64,000 nucleotides of DNA from Channallabes apus (taxonomy: Eukaryota > Chordata > Actinopteri > Siluriformes > Clariidae): the NCBI GenBank assembly GCA_030522415.1, contig CM060113.1, positions 15,552,151-15,616,150 on the forward strand, read 5' to 3'. The translations under genes were made by a program, and so were the position numbers. The notes beneath the pieces were generated by a model that searched no databases, had not been told where the DNA came from, and saw nothing but the letters and a program-made list of their open reading frames with translations. The first letter of the stretch is position 1; each line of letters begins with the position of its first letter. Positions 43,401-54,112 of the stretch are shown here, one piece after another.

Positions 43401-44792
43401 CTAACAAGAGCAGAAAACGAAATCATTAAATTTACTCAAAGACAAAATTTTAAGGAAGAAATTCTCACGTTGCAAAAGAATAAAGCAGCAGCAGAACTCA
43501 AACAGGGAATTCACACACAGCAAAAACGCAAGGCATCTTTAAAAAGAAACAGTTGCTTGTCCAAACTGGACCCAGTGCTACAGGATGGATTGCTGAGAGT
43601 CGGAGGACGTCTCGGCAGGTCCGCAATGCCAGAGCACGTTAAACACCCAGTCATTGTACCTAAAGACTCACATATCACAACGTTAATATTAAAAGACGTT
43701 CATGACAAGATATGACACAGTGGCAGAAATTACATGCTTTCAGAATTGCGGCAGAAATACTGGATTCCGACTGCTAACTCACTCGTAAGGCAGTTTCTCT
43801 CCAGGTGTGTGATATGCAGAAAGTCTAGAGCTAAAGCATGTGAGCAAAAAATGTCAGAATTGCCAATCGACAGAATAATACCAGACCACCCACCCTTCAC
43901 TAATGTGGGAGTAGACTACTTCGGACCCTTCGAGGTCAAACGTGGCAGAAGTAACGTTAAAAGATATGGCGTAATTTTCACTTGTCTGACAACAAGAGCC
44001 GTGTACATTGAAATTGCTCATTCGCTTGATACAGACTCTTGTGTGAATGCCATGCGACGATTTATAAGCAGGAGAGGTCAGGTGTCAGTGATGCCAAGTG
44101 ACAATGGAACAAACTTCATAGGTGCTGAGACTGAACTGCGCGAGGCTATTCAGCAATGGAATCAGTCACAAATTGAAAGCTTCCTCACTCAAAGGAACAT
44201 ACAGTGGACATCTAACCCGCCCTCTGGATCTCACTTTGGCGGAATATGGGAAAGACAGATTAGGTCAGTTAGAAAGATTATGAGATCAGTACTGAAAGAA
44301 CAAACATTAACTGACGAGAGCCTGCATACATTCATGTGTGAAGTAGAAGTGATAATGAATAACCGACCCCTCACTACTGTCTCGGAGGATCCCACAGATC
44401 TGGAACCTCTGACACCAAACCACCTGCTGCTGATGAAAAAACAGCCAAACCTGCCCCCAGGATTTTTCAAAAAGGAAGACATCTATGCATGTCGCAGGTG
44501 GAAGCAGGTTTAGTACCCATCAGACCTATTCTGGAAGCGATGGGTGCGTGAATACTTGCCCTTGCTCCAGAAACGTCAAAAATGGTTTCAAGAGAGAAAA
44601 AACCTTTCGATTGGAGACATAGTTTTAATAATTGATGAGTCTTCTGCAAGAAATTCATGGGTCATGGGACGAATCACGAAAGTGTTCCCCGACAAAGGGG
44701 GACTGGTGAGACGTGTGTTAGTTAAAACCAAGACCAACACTCTGGAAAGACCCATCGACAAGCTGTGCCTCATATGTGAAATGGACTGTTAA
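40469..44792 (+). pseudogene. BEL/Pao gag-pol pseudogene (copy B)
   Basis: Gag starts at ATG 40469 and is open to 41125; a frameshift near 41110 leads to the frame that carries the rest. That frame runs to 44792 with in-frame stops at 41424 (TGA), 43713 (TGA) and 44511 (TAG). Visible: gag coiled coil, two CCHC-type knuckles (about 41535-41740), RT with FYVDDCL (about 42135), RNase H-type HHFSDASEMGYGA (about 42670) and MFWTDSTTV, integrase zinc region, and catalytic VDYFGPF, PSDNGTNF and GIWERQ. The DUF1759 block and the protease/RT N-terminus present in or expected from copy A are deleted here. Non-autonomous. Confidence 0.9.
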
Positions 44793-44977
44793 ATGTGTGG
44801 TAATATGTTACGAGATTTGACATGCAAATATAAACAACTGAGATAAATATTACACACTTAAAAGATTTAAAATATTTTAGAAGGTTAAGAATGTTTGATT
44901 TCATGGCTTTATAAAAATAAAAAAAAAACACAAAATTGTAATTGTCAGTCTCCATGCCTGTCAATTAGGGGCTGGAA

Positions 44978-45612
44978 TGTAAGAGCCATATCGTACTTGT
45001 TATGAATTTGTTGTTGTGTTTATTTTATTTCATTTTATTTGCTGTTATTTCATTTATTCTACCTTGTTCTATTCATTAGTAAAGCATTAAGCATTAAGTT
45101 TGTTACATAAGCCATAAGCTTTAAATTTCTAAGTTATGCATCCATTTTGACAATCGTAAGTTGGTCTGTGATGTCATTCTACTATTACATGCATTTGTGT
45201 GACTGTCATATGAAAGAGAGTTCAGTTTAGATGTGGAAGGCTACGGAAACACAAGCTTTTGACCGCGAGCTCCCGGTAAGCTAAAAATGTAAGATACAGC
45301 AACTAGGTTGTTGTAACCGTTAGCTCCCGTAAGTAGATATATACAGCAAGAGTGTTGTTATATACGTAAGCTAAGACTGTAATTTGTAAGATACAGCAAA
45401 CAGGTTGTTGTAAAAGTCAGAGATTTGCAAGATGCAGCAACTGGTGTTGTAATCACAGTGGATTTACTCAAGACGACTGTATGAAGTGTTGATTCTTTGA
45501 TGCTGACAAAATAAACTACAAGAGACAAAGAGATTGGACTTCTGTCGTGTGAGTGAAACTTTAAACCAGAGCTACGCGTCAAAACTGGTGAAATAATATG
45601 ACCGCATCTACA
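44978..45612 (+). repeat. 3' LTR of BEL copy B
   Basis: 635 bp; differs from the 5' LTR by a short TTG/TTTCA expansion near 45010-45030 and a few substitutions. Followed by CCCGT. Confidence 0.93.
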
Positions 45613-46470
45613 CCCGTGTTGTAGGCAGCGGTGCGAGATCTCAGAGCATCGCGGATGGTTTTATCCACCCACAGCTTCTGGTTGGGAAACGTTCTGATAG
45701 TCTTTTTCTCCACGGTATCATCCGCTAGCTTCCCAATCAATCCCACAACCGCTTCCGTAAACACGCTCACGTCATCATCGGAGCTGTTCCTGAACATGTC
45801 CTAGTCTGCGTCAACAAGTGCATCCTGTAACGCGGTCACCGATTGGTCCGTCCAGCGCGCGACCTCCTTCTGAACCGGAATTTCCTGTTTCAGCCTTTGT
45901 TTGTATTTTGGCATGAGGAAGATGGCGGCGTGGTCGGATTTACCAAACGCTGGATGAGACTGCGCCTTGTAGCCGTCCTTGACCATTGTATAACAATGAT
46001 CTAGTGTTCTAGGTGATATGCTAATGAAAGCGCGTTTGAGGTTGGCAGTGTTAAAGTCCCCCGCTACAATGAGCGCAGCATCCCGGTGCTGTGTCTGGTG
46101 CTGTGTGAGCGCCTCGTGCAGCTCGCATAAGGCAGTGTCCATGTCCGTTTGTGGTGGAATATAAACGCCACTTATTTTGACCAATGTGAACTCCCGTGGT
46201 AGATAAAAAGGATGACACATGATGGACAGTAGTTCCAGGTTTGGTGTGCAGGAGCGTGTAAGAGGAACAACGGTCGCGCTGTTGCACCAGCTGTTGTTCA
46301 CCATTAAACACACGCCGCCTCCCCTTGACTTTCCCGCGTCCCGCGTCCTGTCCATGCAGTGAACCGAGAAGAACTCGGCTGGTTGTATGGCGTGGTCCGG
46401 CACCGCTGGGTTCAGCCATGTCTCGGTGAAGCAGAGGAGATTGCAGTCCCGAATGTCTCTCAACCTTAAA
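45579..46470 (-). pseudogene. LINE endonuclease domain fragment
   Basis: About 220 codons open from 46463, with the APE motifs ETW, GDFN and SDH at their expected spacing; a TAG at 45801-45803 separates it from a further in-family stretch (SDDDVSVFTEAVVGLIGKL) that runs to the BEL insertion at 45618. The enzyme would nick genomic DNA to start target-primed reverse transcription. Truncated and interrupted, hence non-functional. The partner part at 39309-39753 contains a small minisatellite (39440-39495) coding for an AxxxASGAN-type repeat. Confidence 0.83.
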
Positions 46471-46734
46471 ACTGAAAAATGTTACTGATTACAGGTATTG
46501 ATAAATTAGCATTGCTCAAAGATCCAGGTGTCAGCTTTGTGGTGCTGGGCTTTGAACCTGTGAGCTTCCAATCAGTATACCAACATCCAAAAACCACACA
46601 ACTACCTCTGCCCCTTTATATTCACAAATATGATCAGTGGCATTATCAGCTGCAGCACAGTCTTTACACAACGCCATTATTTTTTTATAATCATAGTATG
46701 TATTAACATTAGTTACATACAGTACATGCTCCTA

Positions 46735-47976
46735 AACCTTGTGGAAAGACTTCACAGAAGAGTTGAAGCTGTTATAGCTGCAAAAGGCCAGCATCATATT
46801 AAATCCTATGGATTAAGAAGTGGATGTTACTAGGGGTGAGCGATATAACCGAAATCTTCTATCTTCTAGAAGCGTTTTCTACCTCGATAACGATATATAT
46901 CACAATATAGCAATTTGTATCTGAAAATGCATAAATAAAAATTCAAACACAAAGAAACTCATTCATTCATTCATTCATTCATCTTCTTTACCGCTTTATC
47001 CTGTATTTAGGGTCGCGGGGAGCTGGAGCCTATACACAAAGAAACTGTTTTACATAATGTAATTTTATTTAAACTGAGAATTGCTGAAGTTTGTCGCATT
47101 TTTTTTACTTTGGCCATATTCGATTGGATGTGTAACAAACCTAATTTGATTTTGTTATATTGTGCTAATGTTAGATGCACAGGCGCTCGTGAGGTACATA
47201 TGTGTGTGTGTGAGGTTTTTATCCCCTCAGGACTTGCCATAGAAGAGCAAAAGGCGCATGCGCACTTCCTCCTCTAGAGTTGTTGGAGTGTGCTGGAGTT
47301 TCCGTTTGTTTTTGTGAATAAAGGAGAATAAACAGTTGATAAGGATTTTGTGCTCTCGTTTTTATTGTTTTTACACCCGATTGAACCAAATATCTGCACG
47401 GCCCAGTGGACAGCGCAGCACGACTATCTGAATAGCACAGAGATGATCTGGTTTATTTGCGCAGCCCGGTGGAACGCGCAGCGCGGCTCGAATCACAAAT
47501 CTGCGCGACTCACTGTTTTTTATTGAAAAACAATTTATTTAAAATGTCACGACTGTTTAATATTGTTTCCGCCTTGGCATACCTGGTTTGTACGTGCGCA
47601 TCCCAGCGGGGTAAAATGTATTTTGATGGTTGGCGCGGTCTATTTCTATCAGAGTTGCGCAGGTTTGTGATTCGAGAAGCGCTGCACAAGTTGGTCCGCA
47701 CTGTGCGATCCACCGGGTCTGGATATTTGGTCTGCCCACGCCGGCTCAATCGGGTGCCACGGTTTCGTCCCACTTTAGATATGTTTGGCTTCTCATATAA
47801 GTGAATGTGTATTGCGTGGTTACGTAACATGCAACGTCACGTGATCTCAACCGCGATTAAGATGATAGACCAAAATCTAGCGGTTGACAAATTATACCGC
47901 CCACCCCTAGATGTTACTCAAGTTTATACTGTATGCATGTGAAGGCAGGCGAGCCAATACTTTTGGCAATATAATG
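46735..47976 (+). mobile_element. Tc1-like transposon remnant, split by an hAT element
   Basis: 46738-46830 translates as a Tc1 transposase C-terminus (NLVERLHRRVEAVIAAKG), and 47918-47976 continues with the typical right terminal repeat of another Tc1 family (GCCAATACTTTTGGCAATAT, then TA). The two pieces join across the 8-bp hAT duplication. The 5' part of the element is missing. 46471-46734 is unassigned and holds no convincing gene. Confidence 0.75.
46831..47909. mobile_element. Non-autonomous hAT transposon, 1,079 bp, 8-bp TSD
   Basis: The ends read TAGGGGTGAGCGATATAAC and, inverted, TAGGGGTGGGCGGTATAAT; GATGTTAC lies on both sides (46823-46830 and 47910-47917). An 8-bp duplication with C/TAGGGGTG-type tips is characteristic of hAT. 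No transposase; the interior contains a (ATTC)n repeat with the CCGCTTTATCCTG motif (46958-47030) and an inverted repeat (about 47395-47500 against 47650-47745). Frames 47457-47804 and 47510-47830 are opposite strands of that fold-back and are not genes. Confidence 0.88.
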
Positions 47977-48146
47977 TAATATATGATGTGTGTGTGTATA
48001 TGTTGTCAGTTGTTTTTGCCTATTCATTGACATAATTACATTTAACTTGATGCCCCTTAATCCTAGGTGTTTTTTTTTTTTGCACTCATAGGGAGCATTA
48101 AGTGATTTTTACATGCTTGTCTAACAAATGTCCTTTCTTTTATTAG

Positions 48147-48233
48147 GTTGTTCAGACAGATGAAGCTCAGGCAGAACTTGTGAGGTGCACGATGGCCCTG
48201 TTTGTCCTCAGGTGGGAAGAGGACTGTCTTTAG
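48147..48233 (+). other. Candidate terminal exon of a host-type gene, with poly(A) signal
   Basis: TCCTTTCTTTTATTAG precedes 28 open codons, VVQTDEAQAELVRCTMALF and eight more, ending in TAG at 48231. AATAAA lies at 48434-48439. The style (acidic EAQAEL followed by a beta-type TMALFVLR) fits the C-terminus of the same family as the exons at 5292-7373, and the strand is the same. Exon 7287-7373 ends in phase 2 and this one is in phase 0, so at least one exon between them would be missing. It may be the tail of the same broken gene, spread over 41 kb by insertions, or an unrelated copy. Confidence 0.4.
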
Positions 48234-48771
48234 CCACCACATGAAATCGGGATTGTGACTTACTGAGTTTCTACAGTATCAGTCACACATGAATGTTCCA
48301 TGATGTTTGGCCTCATCTACAGTATGTGGTAAACATGCATTGTTTTATTTATTTAATTTTTGTTTTCTGGCTTTTAATTGGACAAATAATGGTACAACAA
48401 AAAGAATAGGTAATGTATGGTTTCAAGGATGGTAATAAATGTTTTTGATGAGAACTTGTTTGTTCATTGTCTTCATTTATAAATGTAACTTTTTTTCAAA
48501 AGTTACTTACTTCATTCATAAATGTAACTTCTCTACATAAATGAACTTTTTTGGCATAGAGATAAGTACATTTCTTTATTTCAGAAAAAGACTATTTGTT
48601 GATTTTTATGTATAATTCATAAAATTAAGTTTGTACGTAATCATACTTTTAACTTGAGAATAATGAAAAAGATAATACTATAATTTACTCCTATTACTTT
48701 ATACTACATGAATGTAATTTGTTTCTTTCAAGGTAAACACTAAACTTAAATATAATGTTAAATTTTAGGTT

Positions 48772-49302
48772 TTTCTAAAGTGATATAATCAAGTTGTTAG
48801 AAAATAAGCTTTACTGGCCTAAGGCATTGTAATAACTTTTGTTTCTGATTTGGATGGATTAATTTCTTTTGCTTTGGGGAAACTTAAAAATATATTTCTA
48901 TTTAATCAAAATTAAACCTTAAATAATATTATAACATTTGATTTGAGAGAAAGTAAATAAATTGCTTGTAACAAATTGAAGCAATTTTTTAAGTTGATCC
49001 AAAGTATAATTTTTTCAGTGTACTTAAAATTTGACATCTTTACTAAAGTGGAAATCAAGTTGTTACAAAGTCGAAAAATTAGTTTTACTGGCCTAAGGCA
49101 TTGTAACAACTTTTGTTTTTGATTTGGATGGATGAATTTATTTTTGCTTTGGGGAAACTTAAAATATATTTATATTCAATCAAAATTAAACCTTAAATAA
49201 TATTATAACATTTTATTTGAGAGAAAGTAGATAAATTGCTTGTGACAAATTGAAGCATTTTTTAAAGTTGATCCAAAGTATCACTTTTTTCAGTGTATAA
49301 CT
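48772..49302 (+). repeat. Two tandem copies of a ~267-bp AT-rich unit
   Basis: The unit containing TTTACTGGCCTAAGGCATTG, GGATGGAT and TTGATCCAAAGTAT occurs at about 48772-49038 and 49039-49302; both end in TTTTTTCAGTGTA. No coding potential. 48440-48771 before it is AT-rich with nothing to report. Confidence 0.75.
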
Positions 49303-49634
49303 TATCATGCCATAAAAAAGGAAGCTGTCAAAGTGGACTAACCTGAGGTGACCAGAAGATGTAGCTTTAGCGGTTAGCCCAATGTAGCGGGGAGGATAAA
49401 CCCAAATGCGGAAAGAAGTGAGTAGGCAGGATAGCCACGCGATTTAGTCTAAGGACTCTCACAAAAACGGAGCAAGGGAAAAACAAAAATTTAACCCGCG
49501 CCCTATAGATACACACATAATAGCAAAAGACAACTGAACCAACTGGTGAGTACTCACGGTTTGCTGAAACGACAACTGGAACTGACATGGGCCGAACTCA
49601 ATGACTGAGCGGTGAGCCATCGTTTGTTTACCTC

Positions 49635-52600
49635 AAATGGGCTTAGGTTGGTGGCTGAGGAGATGTGAAGGTTATGTGACAACTCAGCCCAGATGAGGTA
49701 GCGGGCCCAGGAGCGCTGACGGTCTGCTACGAAACATCTCAGATAGCGCTCCAGTTGTTGGTTGGTCCACTCCGTCTGACTGTTAGTCTGTGGGTGGTAT
49801 CCGGAGGACAGACTGCAGGTGGAGGTGATCAGACGGCAGAAGGCCTTCCAGAACCGGGCTGTGAACTGGGGCCCTCTGTCCGAGACGATGTCCTTGGGGA
49901 ACCCATGCAGACGGACTACGTGCTCTAATATCAACTCTGCTGTCTCCTTTGCTGACGGGAGTCCGGCGAGAGCCACCAGATGCACGGTTTAAGAGAACCG
50001 ATCCACGATTGTGAGGATGGTGTCCTTTCCTTCGGAAGCCGGCAGGCCCGTGATGAAGTCGATGACGATGTGCGTCCAGGGCCGTCGAGGAACTGGGAGT
50101 GGTTGCAGTTCTCCTGGGGTTGGTTGGTTGGTGCTTTTGGCCCTGGCGCACACTGGGCATGCCTGAATGAACTCTCGGATGTCCCTCGTCATGGATGGCC
50201 ACCAGAAATCGCGCTGAAGGAATTGGAGGGATCGTCGGGTGCCCGGATGTCCTGAGATGGGTGATGAGTGTCCCCATTGGAGGACCTCTGGTCTTATCAC
50301 CTCGGGCACGAAGAGTCGTCCAGGTGGCACACCTGCCGGTTCGGTCTCTGTACCTTGTGCCTGGCGGACTCTCGTTTCCAGGTCCAGTTGGAGGGGGGTG
50401 ATGATCCAGGAAGATGGAAGGACAGACGTGGGGTCCGCCCGGGGAAGGGCCACCTCTAGCTGTCGTGAGAGGGCGTCCGCTTTGATGTTCTTGGACCCCG
50501 GGTGGTATGAGAGGTGAAAGTTGTAGCTTTCGAAAAAGAGAGCCCACCGCGCCTGTCGTGGGTTTAGCTGCCGGATGGTTTTAATGGTGATGAGGTTTTG
50601 ATGGTCTGTCCAGATTATGAATGGCTCCTGACGCCCTGGAGCCAGTGACGCCATTCCTCCAGAGCCCACTTTATGGCCAGCAGTTCGTGGTCCCCTACCC
50701 CGTATCGCTGCTGAGTGGGATTAAATTTTCTGGAGAAAAAGCTACATGGGTGTAGCTTTTGATCTGGACCTCGTTGTGAGAGGATAGCCCCAGCGCCCAC
50801 ATCTGAAGCATCCACCTCTACAACGAATGGTTTACTGGCATCTGGATGGTGGAGAATCGGTGCAGTGGTGAAACGGTGACACAGTGACCGGAAGGCAGAT
50901 ATGGTGGCCGGGTTGAGGTGAAAAGGAAGGGGTGAAGGACGGGTCAGAGCGGTTAGGGGGGCGGCAACTGTACTGTAGCCCTAGATAAAGCGACGATAGA
51001 AGTTCGCAAACGCAAGAAACCATTGAAGCTGCTTGAGGGTCTTGGGTAGGGGCCAATGACGCACAACCTCTAGTTTCTGCGGGTCCATGGCCACACCCTG
51101 GGGCGAGATGACAAAACCCAGGAACGTGGTGGAGCGCTCGTGAAAAGCGCACTTTTCCAACTTACAGTACAGTTGGTGGGCGAGTAATCTCTTGAGAACC
51201 GCTCTGACGTGCTGGGTGTGTTCTTCCATAGTACGTGAATAGATTAAAATATCATCCAGGTAAGCGAATGCCCACCGGCCGAGCATTTCACGAAGGACAT
51301 CGTTGATCAGGTGTTGAAATGCGGTGGGGGCATTGCACAGTCCGAATGGCATGACGAGGGTTTCGTAGTGTCCGGTGGGTGTGATGAAGGCCGTCTTCCA
51401 CTCATCGCCCTCTCTGATGCGCACCAAGTTGTAGGCGCTCCGGAGGTCCAACTTCGTAAAGATGGTGGCGCCAGAGAGAGCGTCCAGGGCTGAGTTGGTA
51501 AGAGGCAGGGGATGTCGGTTTTTGATGGTGATGTTGTTGAGCCCCCGATAGTCAACACAGGGGCGAAGTTCACCGCCTTTTTTCTTCACAAAGAAGAACC
51601 CCGCGGCGGCAGGTGAGGAGGATGGTCTGATGCTGCCTTGGCGCAGGGCGTTGGTTACGTATTCCTCCATCACCTTAGTCTCGGTGGACGTGAGCGAATA
51701 GAGGTGGCCGCGGGGTGGGGCCATACCAGGTTGGGGGTCAATGGCGAGGTCGTAGGGACGATGAGGAGGAAGATGGGTGGCTCGCCGTTTACAGAAAAAA
51801 TCCCGATATTGTTCGGGGACAGCGTTGGTGTCGACGTCGGGGGCCTCAGACTCCCTAGAGCACGTCCCAGCCGCTGCCCGTAGGCATAGTTCGTTGCAGG
51901 TCGCGCCCCCCTGGAGGATCCGATTTTGGGTCCAGGAGATTAGAGGGTCATGTTGGAGCAGCCAGGGATGACCAAGGATGATGGGAGGTGACGAGATGGG
52001 GGTGACGAAAAATCTTAATTGTTCATGGTGCTGGTCGATGGAGATAGTGATGGGTTCGGTTCGGGTGCTGATTGGGCTGGTGGAAAGGGGGCGACCGTCG
52101 ACAGATGTGATACGAACGGGCTGGGATAACGCCTCGAGTTTTACCCCCAGTTTTTTGGCGTATGAGGAGTCAATGAAGTTACCTGCTGCCCCGGAGTCGA
52201 TGAACGCAGCACTTCGGACTCGTTTGTGGCCAACCTGGAGGTGTACCTGAACCGTGAGACGGGAGGAGTTGGTGGTGATGGCGGAGAGACGCCGGAGGTG
52301 ACCCGGCGAGTGTCTCTCCCTTCTCACCGGGCCTGTGCGTTTCCCGGTCTGAGAGGACAGGCTGCCCGGTGATGTGTGGCTGACCCACAATAGGCGCAGA
52401 GTCCTTTGCAGAAGCGTCTCTCCCGTTCTCCAGCGGTCAAGGAGGCGCGTCCTAATTGCATGGGTTCCCCGGCTCCTGTGTCAACCACGGCAGGAGGTGG
52501 AGAACCGACATGTTCGGGGGTGGAGTAGATGACAGAGTCTGCGGGTCGTGGAGTGGTGACGGTGAAGGTGGGTGCAGGCGGCAGGGTGCGAGGGGCTGGC

Positions 52601-53330
52601 CTCGGGCGAGAGAGAAGGCGCTGATCGATCCAGAGAGCGAGTTGGATCAGGCCCTCCAAGCTCTCGCCCGGCTAGTTCATCCTTAATTCAAGACGCCAGG
52701 CCCTCGTAGTAGGACGTCCGGAGCGCTGCATCGCCCCACGTGGTCTGTACGGCGAGGGTACGAAACTCCGCTGTGTAGCGGCTCACGGGGGATCCTCCCT
52801 GCCTCAGGTGGTAGAGTCTGGTGTCGGTCTCCACCTCGCCCGCTGGATGCTCGAAGGTGAGTCGGAGTTGGTGGGTGAACTCATTGTATGAGTGGGCGGT
52901 GTCCGTATCTGCTTGGAGAACTGCCGTGGCCCACTCAGCTCCCTGCCCTTTAAGCAACAAGACGAGAAGAGCAATGCGGAGGCGATCGGTGGACTACTTG
53001 GTGGCATTGAACTCAAACACCAGATCGAGAGCTGTCAGAAATACACTGCACTTCCCATCCGTGCCGTTCCACTTCTCTGGTAGAGAAAGAAAAACATCAG
53101 AAGGGGGGGGAGGGGTGATGATGCGGCGGCGCGGCCTCCGCGGCGTGCGATCGAGCAGTGACGCCATCAACAGCCGCGCGGAGATCCGCATTCTCCCGCC
53201 GGAGCTCAGCGACCTCGCGGCGGAGAGAAGCGAGATCCCCGGTTAGCTGATTGATTAGCGCGGCATGCTGATCCAGAACGTCGCAAAGACTCGCATAATC
53301 CGCTGGGTTCACCGCGGAGGGCTCAGTCAT
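49635..53330 (-). pseudogene. Ty3/Gypsy gag-pol pseudogene
   Basis: The ATG is at 53330, one base pair into the primer site. Gag shows an N-terminal coiled coil (LASLRREVAELRRENADLRA) and later WATAVLQ and YTAEFRTLA; frames change near 53097, 52960 and 52690. A CCHC knuckle ([14 protein letters not shown], about 52375-52415), protease [10 protein letters not shown] (about 52195), RT with YLDDILIYS (about 51250), a stop near 50981, RNase H (IIWTDHQNL), integrase zinc region and DFITGLP, SDRGPQF follow. Reading ends in integrase at the deletion. At least five lesions make it non-functional. Confidence 0.9.
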
Positions 53331-53331
53331 T
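53321..53331 (-). promoter_or_regulatory. Predicted self-priming site overlapping the gag start codon
   Basis: On the minus strand AATGACTGAGC starts one base after the LTR and contains the gag ATG. It pairs perfectly over 11 bases with GCTCAGTCATT at 53617-53607 in the LTR, which begins 31 bases after the first T of TATAAAAG, where the transcript should start. Confidence 0.7.
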
Positions 53332-53332
53332 C

Positions 53333-53715
53333 TGTCAAAGTGGACTAACCTGAGGTGACCAGAAGACGTAGCTTTAGCGGTTAGCCCAATGTAGCGGGGA
53401 GGATAAACCCAAATGCGGAAAGAAGTGAGTAGGCAGGATAGCCACGCGATTTAGTCTAAGGACTCTCACAAAAATGGAGCAAGGGAAAAACACAAATTTA
53501 ACCCGCGTCCTATAGATACACACACAATAGCAAAAGGCAACTGAACCAACTGGTGAGTACTCACGGTTTGCTGTAACGACAACTGGAACTGACATGGGCC
53601 GAACTCAATGACTGAGCGGTGAGCCATCGTTTGTTTACCTCTTTTATACTTCCTGGTTTGGCGCCCGGCTTACTTCCGGGTCCTAGTGCCGGGCGCAGAT
53701 TGAGTGTGCATGACA
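53333..53715 (-). repeat. 5' LTR of the minus-strand Ty3 element
   Basis: On the minus strand it starts TGTCATGCACAC and ends CTTTGACA (383 bp). TATAAAAG is at 53648-53641. Confidence 0.92.
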
Positions 53716-53972
53716 GAAGCCAAAAAACAAAACAAAAAAACATATCTACCAGATTACCTAATGCTTTATAACACAGATAAAAGAGTAACCTAGCAATTGA
53801 TAGCTTCCATTTTGACGATTATTTTCATATACAGTATGTTGTGGTGGACCTGTGGTGCAACTTATGCAAAAGAGAAAGAAGAATGTGAAAAATGAATGAA
53901 TAAATGTATTGTATGAATGTTTTTAAGTAATAAAGACATTAATTTGATATTAAAAATTATTTGTTATATTGA

Positions 53973-54112
53973 GGTGCCCAGCAATGGATTGGCACCCTGT
54001 CCAGGGTTTACCCCGCCATGTGCCCTAAGTCTCCTGGGGTTGGCTCCAGGCCCCCCACGACCATGAATACAGGATAAAGCAGTATAGACGATGAGTGAGA
54101 GTGAGTGAATGA
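53973..54112 (-). repeat. Common fish repeat (CCGCTTTATCCTG type), first copy
   Basis: On the minus strand it carries the TTTATCCTGTATTCATGG motif, GGAGCCAACCCCAGGAGAC and GGATTGGCACCCTGTCCAGG segments, as in 54724-54872 and in the hAT interior. It is probably the end of a LINE or SINE family. The flanks 53721-53972 and 54113-54723 show nothing recognisable. Confidence 0.6.

Larger units (their letters stand above)
39754..45612 (+). mobile_element. BEL/Pao LTR retrotransposon, copy B, with TSD CCCGT
   Basis: LTRs at 39754-40380 (627 bp) and 44978-45612 (635 bp) both run TGTAAG...CATCTACA, and CCCGT flanks them at 39749-39753 and 45613-45617. The two LTRs differ at only a handful of positions, so the insertion is young. 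Internally it has lost the DUF1759 capsid block, the protease and the start of RT, but keeps RT's YVDD core, RNase H and integrase. AGGGGCTGGAA before the 3' LTR is a weak polypurine tract. Confidence 0.93.
39309..46470 (-). mobile_element. LINE (APE endonuclease type), split by BEL copy B
   Basis: Minus-strand coding is found at 46470-45618 and resumes at 39753-39309; the BEL element lies between with a CCCGT duplication, so the LINE was one piece. The first part is an APE-like endonuclease (CFTETWL, VAGDFNTANL, SDHAAIFL); the second is the linker to RT with SLWQGLRTITDYK and NTRKAAGPDGISGR. RT proper is gone, replaced at 39309 by the tail of another retroposon. The 5' end is truncated within the endonuclease. 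Family resembles L2/Rex1-type fish LINEs. Confidence 0.85.
49326..53715 (-). mobile_element. Ty3/Gypsy retrotransposon with TSD GAAGC, internally deleted
   Basis: The 5' LTR (minus strand) is 53333-53715; the 3' LTR is truncated (49326-49634). GAAGC flanks the element at 49321-49325 and 53716-53720. At 49634/49635 the 3' LTR passes directly into integrase coding sequence, so the C-terminal integrase, any chromodomain, the polypurine tract and the first ~74 bases of the 3' LTR are deleted. The 309 bases shared by the LTRs differ at about eight sites. Gag and pol are broken in several places. Confidence 0.92.

Noticed and set aside
47457..47830. Overlapping sense and antisense frames of 115 and 106 codons
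   Set aside because: They are the two strands of the inverted repeat inside the hAT element.
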